The translations under genes and the position numbers were made by a program. Shown here piece after piece: positions 61,395-64,000 of a DNA stretch of 64,000 bases. Origin of the DNA: Caldilineaceae bacterium (GTDB lineage: Bacteria; Chloroflexota; Anaerolineae; Caldilineales; Caldilineaceae); NCBI GenBank assembly GCA_020846635.1, contig JADLDO010000054.1, positions 124,001-188,000 on the forward strand. Direction: 5' to 3'. Numbering within the stretch: the stretch's first letter is position 1; each line of letters opens with the position of its first letter. The notes under the pieces were generated by a model that made no database searches, was not told the origin of the DNA, and saw nothing but the letters and a program-made list of their open reading frames with translations.

Positions 61395-62957
61395 CTATCC
61401 AACCTCCTTCACCAAATACCTCCCCACGCTCCCCTCTCGACAGGCCCGCACAGCCTGGGGCAATGCCTCCAAAACATCTTGCGCGGTCATCCCATCCTCC
61501 CCTTTCGCTGCCGCTGCCAGATCCCCCGCCAGACCATGCACAAAGACCCCCATCCGCACAGCGTCATCAAAAACCAACCCCAACCCTGCCATCGCCGCAA
61601 TCGTCCCTGTCAGCACATCACCCGAACCAGCGGTCGCCATCCCTGAATTACCGCTCATGTTTATGTAAACCCTGCCGTCGGGATAGCCAATCAACGAGTG
61701 CGCCCCCTTTAGGACAATCACAGCCTTCAGATTAGCCGCTGCCAGACGCAGCGCACCCACCCGATCCTGCTCAATAGTAGCACTGTCCAACCCTGTCAGC
61801 CGCGCAAACTCGCCCGTGTGCGGCGTCAACACAGTTGGCGCGGTGCGTTGGCGCAGGAGTTCGGACGAGTGGCTGATCGCGCTGATGCCATCGCCATCGA
61901 TCAGCAGCGGCTTCTCCACCCCAGCCACCAGATCGCGCAGCAGCGTTTGCGTCTCCTCATGCAGCGATGTCCCCGGCCCAATCACCACAAAATCCAGCTT
62001 CGCCGCCATATCCAAAAGCCGCTGGCGATTGGCTTCCGCGATACTCTGGCTATCTGTCTCCTCCTGGGGCAGAAAGACCAGTTCACCCGCGCGCGCCGCC
62101 ACCACCGCGGCCACACTCGCCGGAGTCGCCAAACGCACATAGCCGCCACCCGCCTTCATGCACGCCAGCGCGCTAAAATAGGGTGCGCCATAATAGGAAC
62201 CGGCCCCCGCCACAAAAAGCGTGTCGCCAAAGGTCCCTTTATGTCCCTGCACCGCGCGCGATGGCAGCGTCACCGGATCGTTGGTCGCCATTTGCAGCCC
62301 ATCATCAGCATAGAGTCCCGGCGCAAACCCAATGTGCGAAACCCACAAGCGCCCTCCTTGCCCATAGCCCGGATAGAGCAGATTGCCCGCCTTCGGCAAC
62401 CCAAACGTAATGGTATGCGCCGCCTGCACCGCCACGCCCATGACCTGCCCCGTATCGCCGTTGACACCCGACGCAATATCCAGGCTCACCACAGGCTTAT
62501 GGCTGGTATTCACAGCAGCAATCACCTCAGCAAAAAGCCCTTCGACCGCGCGTGAAATTCCAGTCCCCAATAGCCCATCCACCACACCATCGCTCGCAGC
62601 CAATTCGACTAAGATTGGGTCAACTGTCGAGGGCTGGATCAGCGGCAAACGCAGCGCCCGCACCATCACCAAATTCGCGGCTGCCGCTTCGCCAAAGCGC
62701 GCCGGATCACCCAGCAGCACGACTATGACCTGCGCGCCGCGGCTATGCAGTTGGCGCGCAACCACCAACCCATCCCCCCCATTGTTGCCAACCCCGCACA
62801 GAACCAGCCAACGCTGCCCGCGCACCGCATAATGATCGACAATCACCTGCACAGCAGCAAGCCCAGCATTCTCCATCAGCAGCAGTTCAGGAATCCCATC
62901 TTCATCAATCGCCTTGCGATCCATCCCCCGCATTTGGGCGACGCTGCTCACTTTCAT
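61395..62957 (-). CDS. nnr: Bifunctional NAD(P)H-hydrate epimerase / ADP-dependent NAD(P)H-hydrate dehydratase
   Basis: A 520-residue metabolite-repair enzyme that converts damaged, hydrated NAD(P)H back to NAD(P)H. The N-terminal YjeF_N epimerase domain starts MKVSSVAQMRGMDRKAIDE and carries VGNNGGDGLVVARQL (about 53-67). The C-terminal ribokinase-like dehydratase domain (about 225-510) holds HKGTFGDTLFVAGAGSYYGA, VIGPGTSLHEE and the catalytic GMATAGSGDVLTG (about 443-455). ATG at 62957 with an AGGGGA site is preferred to the opening at 62990. Converges on the SDR gene. Confidence 0.95.
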   Translation of the reverse strand: MKVSSVAQMRGMDRKAIDEDGIPELLLMENAGLAAVQVIVDHYAVRGQRWLVLCGVGNNGGDGLVVARQLHSRGAQVIVVLLGDPARFGEAAAANLVMVRALRLPLIQPSTVDPILVELAASDGVVDGLLGTGISRAVEGLFAEVIAAVNTSHKPVVSLDIASGVNGDTGQVMGVAVQAAHTITFGLPKAGNLLYPGYGQGGRLWVSHIGFAPGLYADDGLQMATNDPVTLPSRAVQGHKGTFGDTLFVAGAGSYYGAPYFSALACMKAGGGYVRLATPASVAAVVAARAGELVFLPQEETDSQSIAEANRQRLLDMAAKLDFVVIGPGTSLHEETQTLLRDLVAGVEKPLLIDGDGISAISHSSELLRQRTAPTVLTPHTGEFARLTGLDSATIEQDRVGALRLAAANLKAVIVLKGAHSLIGYPDGRVYINMSGNSGMATAGSGDVLTGTIAAMAGLGLVFDDAVRMGVFVHGLAGDLAAAAKGEDGMTAQDVLEALPQAVRACREGSVGRYLVKEVG

Positions 62958-63080
62958 GGCACAATCCCCTATCCAGTACTCTGCTATCAAATAGCCCTAA
63001 CAAACAGATCATCAAGTTGCATAGCACACACTGTCAGTGCAATTTCTTGCCGAACAGACCATCAGCCTACAGGGCCAAAG

Positions 63081-63109
63081 TTGCCCCGCACCCAGCACGA
63101 GTTTACAAT
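63081..63109 (+). promoter_or_regulatory. Sigma-70 promoter of the Gfo/Idh/MocA gene
   Basis: -35 TTGCCC (63081-63086), 17-base spacer, -10 TACAAT (63104-63109), about 85 bases before the ATG at 63196. Confidence 0.6.
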
Positions 63110-63195
63110 GGCCTAGCAACAAGCATCCAAGTGCGCCACGACTGCACACTATTTATCCGCGCCACCTATCCGCGCTATCATCAAGGAGCTATATC

Positions 63196-64000
63196 ATGCC
63201 CGATACCATCCGTTGGGGCCTACTTTCCACAGCGCGTATCAATGACGCGCTCATCGGCCCCATTCAGAAATCCCCACGCAGTGAACTCTATGGCGTTGCC
63301 AGCCGCGACAGAGACAAAGCCCAGAGCTACGCCCTTGAAAAGAAGATTGAGCACGCCTATGACAGTTATGAGGATATGCTGGCAGACCCGGCCATAGACG
63401 CCGTTTATATCTCGCTGCCGAACTCATTGCACTGTGAATGGGCTGTGAAAGCTGCCGAGGCGGGCAAGCATATTCTATGCGAGAAGCCAATGGCTGTCAC
63501 CCTGGACGAGTTTGACCGCATGGCTGCCGCGGCGGCTGCCAGCAATGTCACCCTCTTTGAAGCGTTCATGTATCTCCATCACCCGCAGACGCTCCACGCC
63601 CAGCAGCTTATCCGCGAGGGCAAACTGGGCGCGGTACAGTCAGTGCAAAGCTGGTTCCATTTCTATTTGCCGCCCGAACGCAGCACCAATATCCGCCTCA
63701 ATGCCGGCCTCTCTGGCGGCTCCTTGTGGGATGTCGGTGTCTATCCCAACAGTCTTGCCATTACGATGATCGGACAAGGCGCGCCAAACTCCGTGTGGGC
63801 CAGCCAGATCGTCGGCGAGTCCGGTGTCGATGTTGCCATGCGCGGACAACTGCTTTTTGATAACAATGTCGTGGCGCAGATCTCGTCGGGTTTTCGTACC
63901 CCCTTCCGCGAAGGGGCCTTTATCGTGGGCGATGCGGGTATCCTCCACATCCCCGAACCGTGGAAGCCAGGGCTGACCGGGCGCGACAGCGTTATGACCC
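63196..64000 (+). CDS. Gfo/Idh/MocA-family oxidoreductase, cut by the right window edge
   Basis: The first 268 residues of an NAD(P)-dependent oxidoreductase. The start MPDTIRWGLLSTARINDALI forms the nucleotide-binding beta-alpha unit, followed by VYISLPNSLHCEWAVKAAE and ILCEKPMAV (about 94-102) with the key Lys in EKP, and FEAFMYLHHPQ. The later GGSLWDVGVYPNSLA region is the start of the C-terminal domain. Family members oxidise sugars, inositols or related diols (for example glucose-fructose oxidoreductase or xylose dehydrogenase); the FEAFMYLHHPQ form recalls D-xylose/trans-dihydrodiol dehydrogenase-like enzymes. AAGGAG ribosome site and own promoter. It may belong to the same sugar catabolism. 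Confidence 0.9.
   Translation, partial: MPDTIRWGLLSTARINDALIGPIQKSPRSELYGVASRDRDKAQSYALEKKIEHAYDSYEDMLADPAIDAVYISLPNSLHCEWAVKAAEAGKHILCEKPMAVTLDEFDRMAAAAAASNVTLFEAFMYLHHPQTLHAQQLIREGKLGAVQSVQSWFHFYLPPERSTNIRLNAGLSGGSLWDVGVYPNSLAITMIGQGAPNSVWASQIVGESGVDVAMRGQLLFDNNVVAQISSGFRTPFREGAFIVGDAGILHIPEPWKPGLTGRDSVMT

Noticed and set aside
1-64000. CRISPR arrays, insertion sequences, prophage or defence islands
   Set aside because: No regularly spaced repeats, transposase or integrase motifs, or phage structural genes were seen; gene content is ordinary chromosomal.

Overview
The window looks like a chromosomal segment of a member of the Chloroflexota, probably Anaerolineae/Caldilineae-like. This is inferred from the mix of genes: a LysW-like zinc ribbon protein, LytR-CpsA-Psr and LysM envelope proteins without outer-membrane genes, beta-propeller secreted proteins, and oxidative sugar-acid catabolism. 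No rRNA, tRNA, transposase, integrase, phage gene or CRISPR array was seen. Coding density is high, and GTG and occasional TTG starts occur.

Layout. 1-1474 (minus): start of a ROK fructokinase, an SPL-type radical SAM protein and a 64-residue membrane protein. 1745-8704 (plus): YccF protein and a complete seven-gene Mrp (Mnh) cation/proton antiporter operon with overlapping genes. 8789-16000: MalY-like C-S lyase, MFS exporter and CPBP protease (minus), polyphosphate kinase, malate dehydrogenase (minus). 16499-21884: secreted FG-GAP/Ig-like protein, CDP-alcohol phosphatidyltransferase, an ECF sigma factor and a membrane protein with two LysM domains that may be its anti-sigma partner. 22185-28961: ffh-rpsP-khpA-rimM, then dprA, manC and a lineage-specific membrane protein. 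28958-36306: dgt, SDR, S1-domain protein (minus), M32 carboxypeptidase (plus), ychF and a ROK glucokinase (minus).

36519-40959 holds a promoter, a 29-codon ORF, an intrinsic terminator with a competing helix, a second terminator, and a heterodimeric ABC exporter with one degenerate and one canonical ATP site. This resembles ribosome-mediated attenuation of the Bacillus BmrCD exporter and is the strongest regulatory candidate. 41326-49406: a 1,194-residue protein joining an M23 fold, a clan GH-A-like glycosidase domain and two copies of an unrecognised domain; an LCP cell-wall ligase; and a dead-PP2C/beta-propeller membrane protein. The last two appear to be expressed from leaderless promoters. 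49777-52940: CaCA exchanger, LysW-like protein with a very long acidic tail, YigZ/IMPACT protein, RecX.

53175-64000 is a catabolic region: a Tat-exported SMP-30 lactonase (with an apparent frameshift) diverges from an epimerase/dehydrogenase, an enolase-superfamily sugar-acid dehydratase, a zinc-type dehydrogenase-like protein, an IlvD/Edd dehydratase, an aldo-keto reductase and an SDR. Then come the NAD(P)HX repair enzyme (minus) and a Gfo/Idh/MocA oxidoreductase cut by the right edge. Together these could oxidise a sugar to a lactone, open it and dehydrate the acid; the substrate is not readable from sequence. Long GC-rich hairpins, several sharing a CCCGGAAGC core, mark many gene ends.
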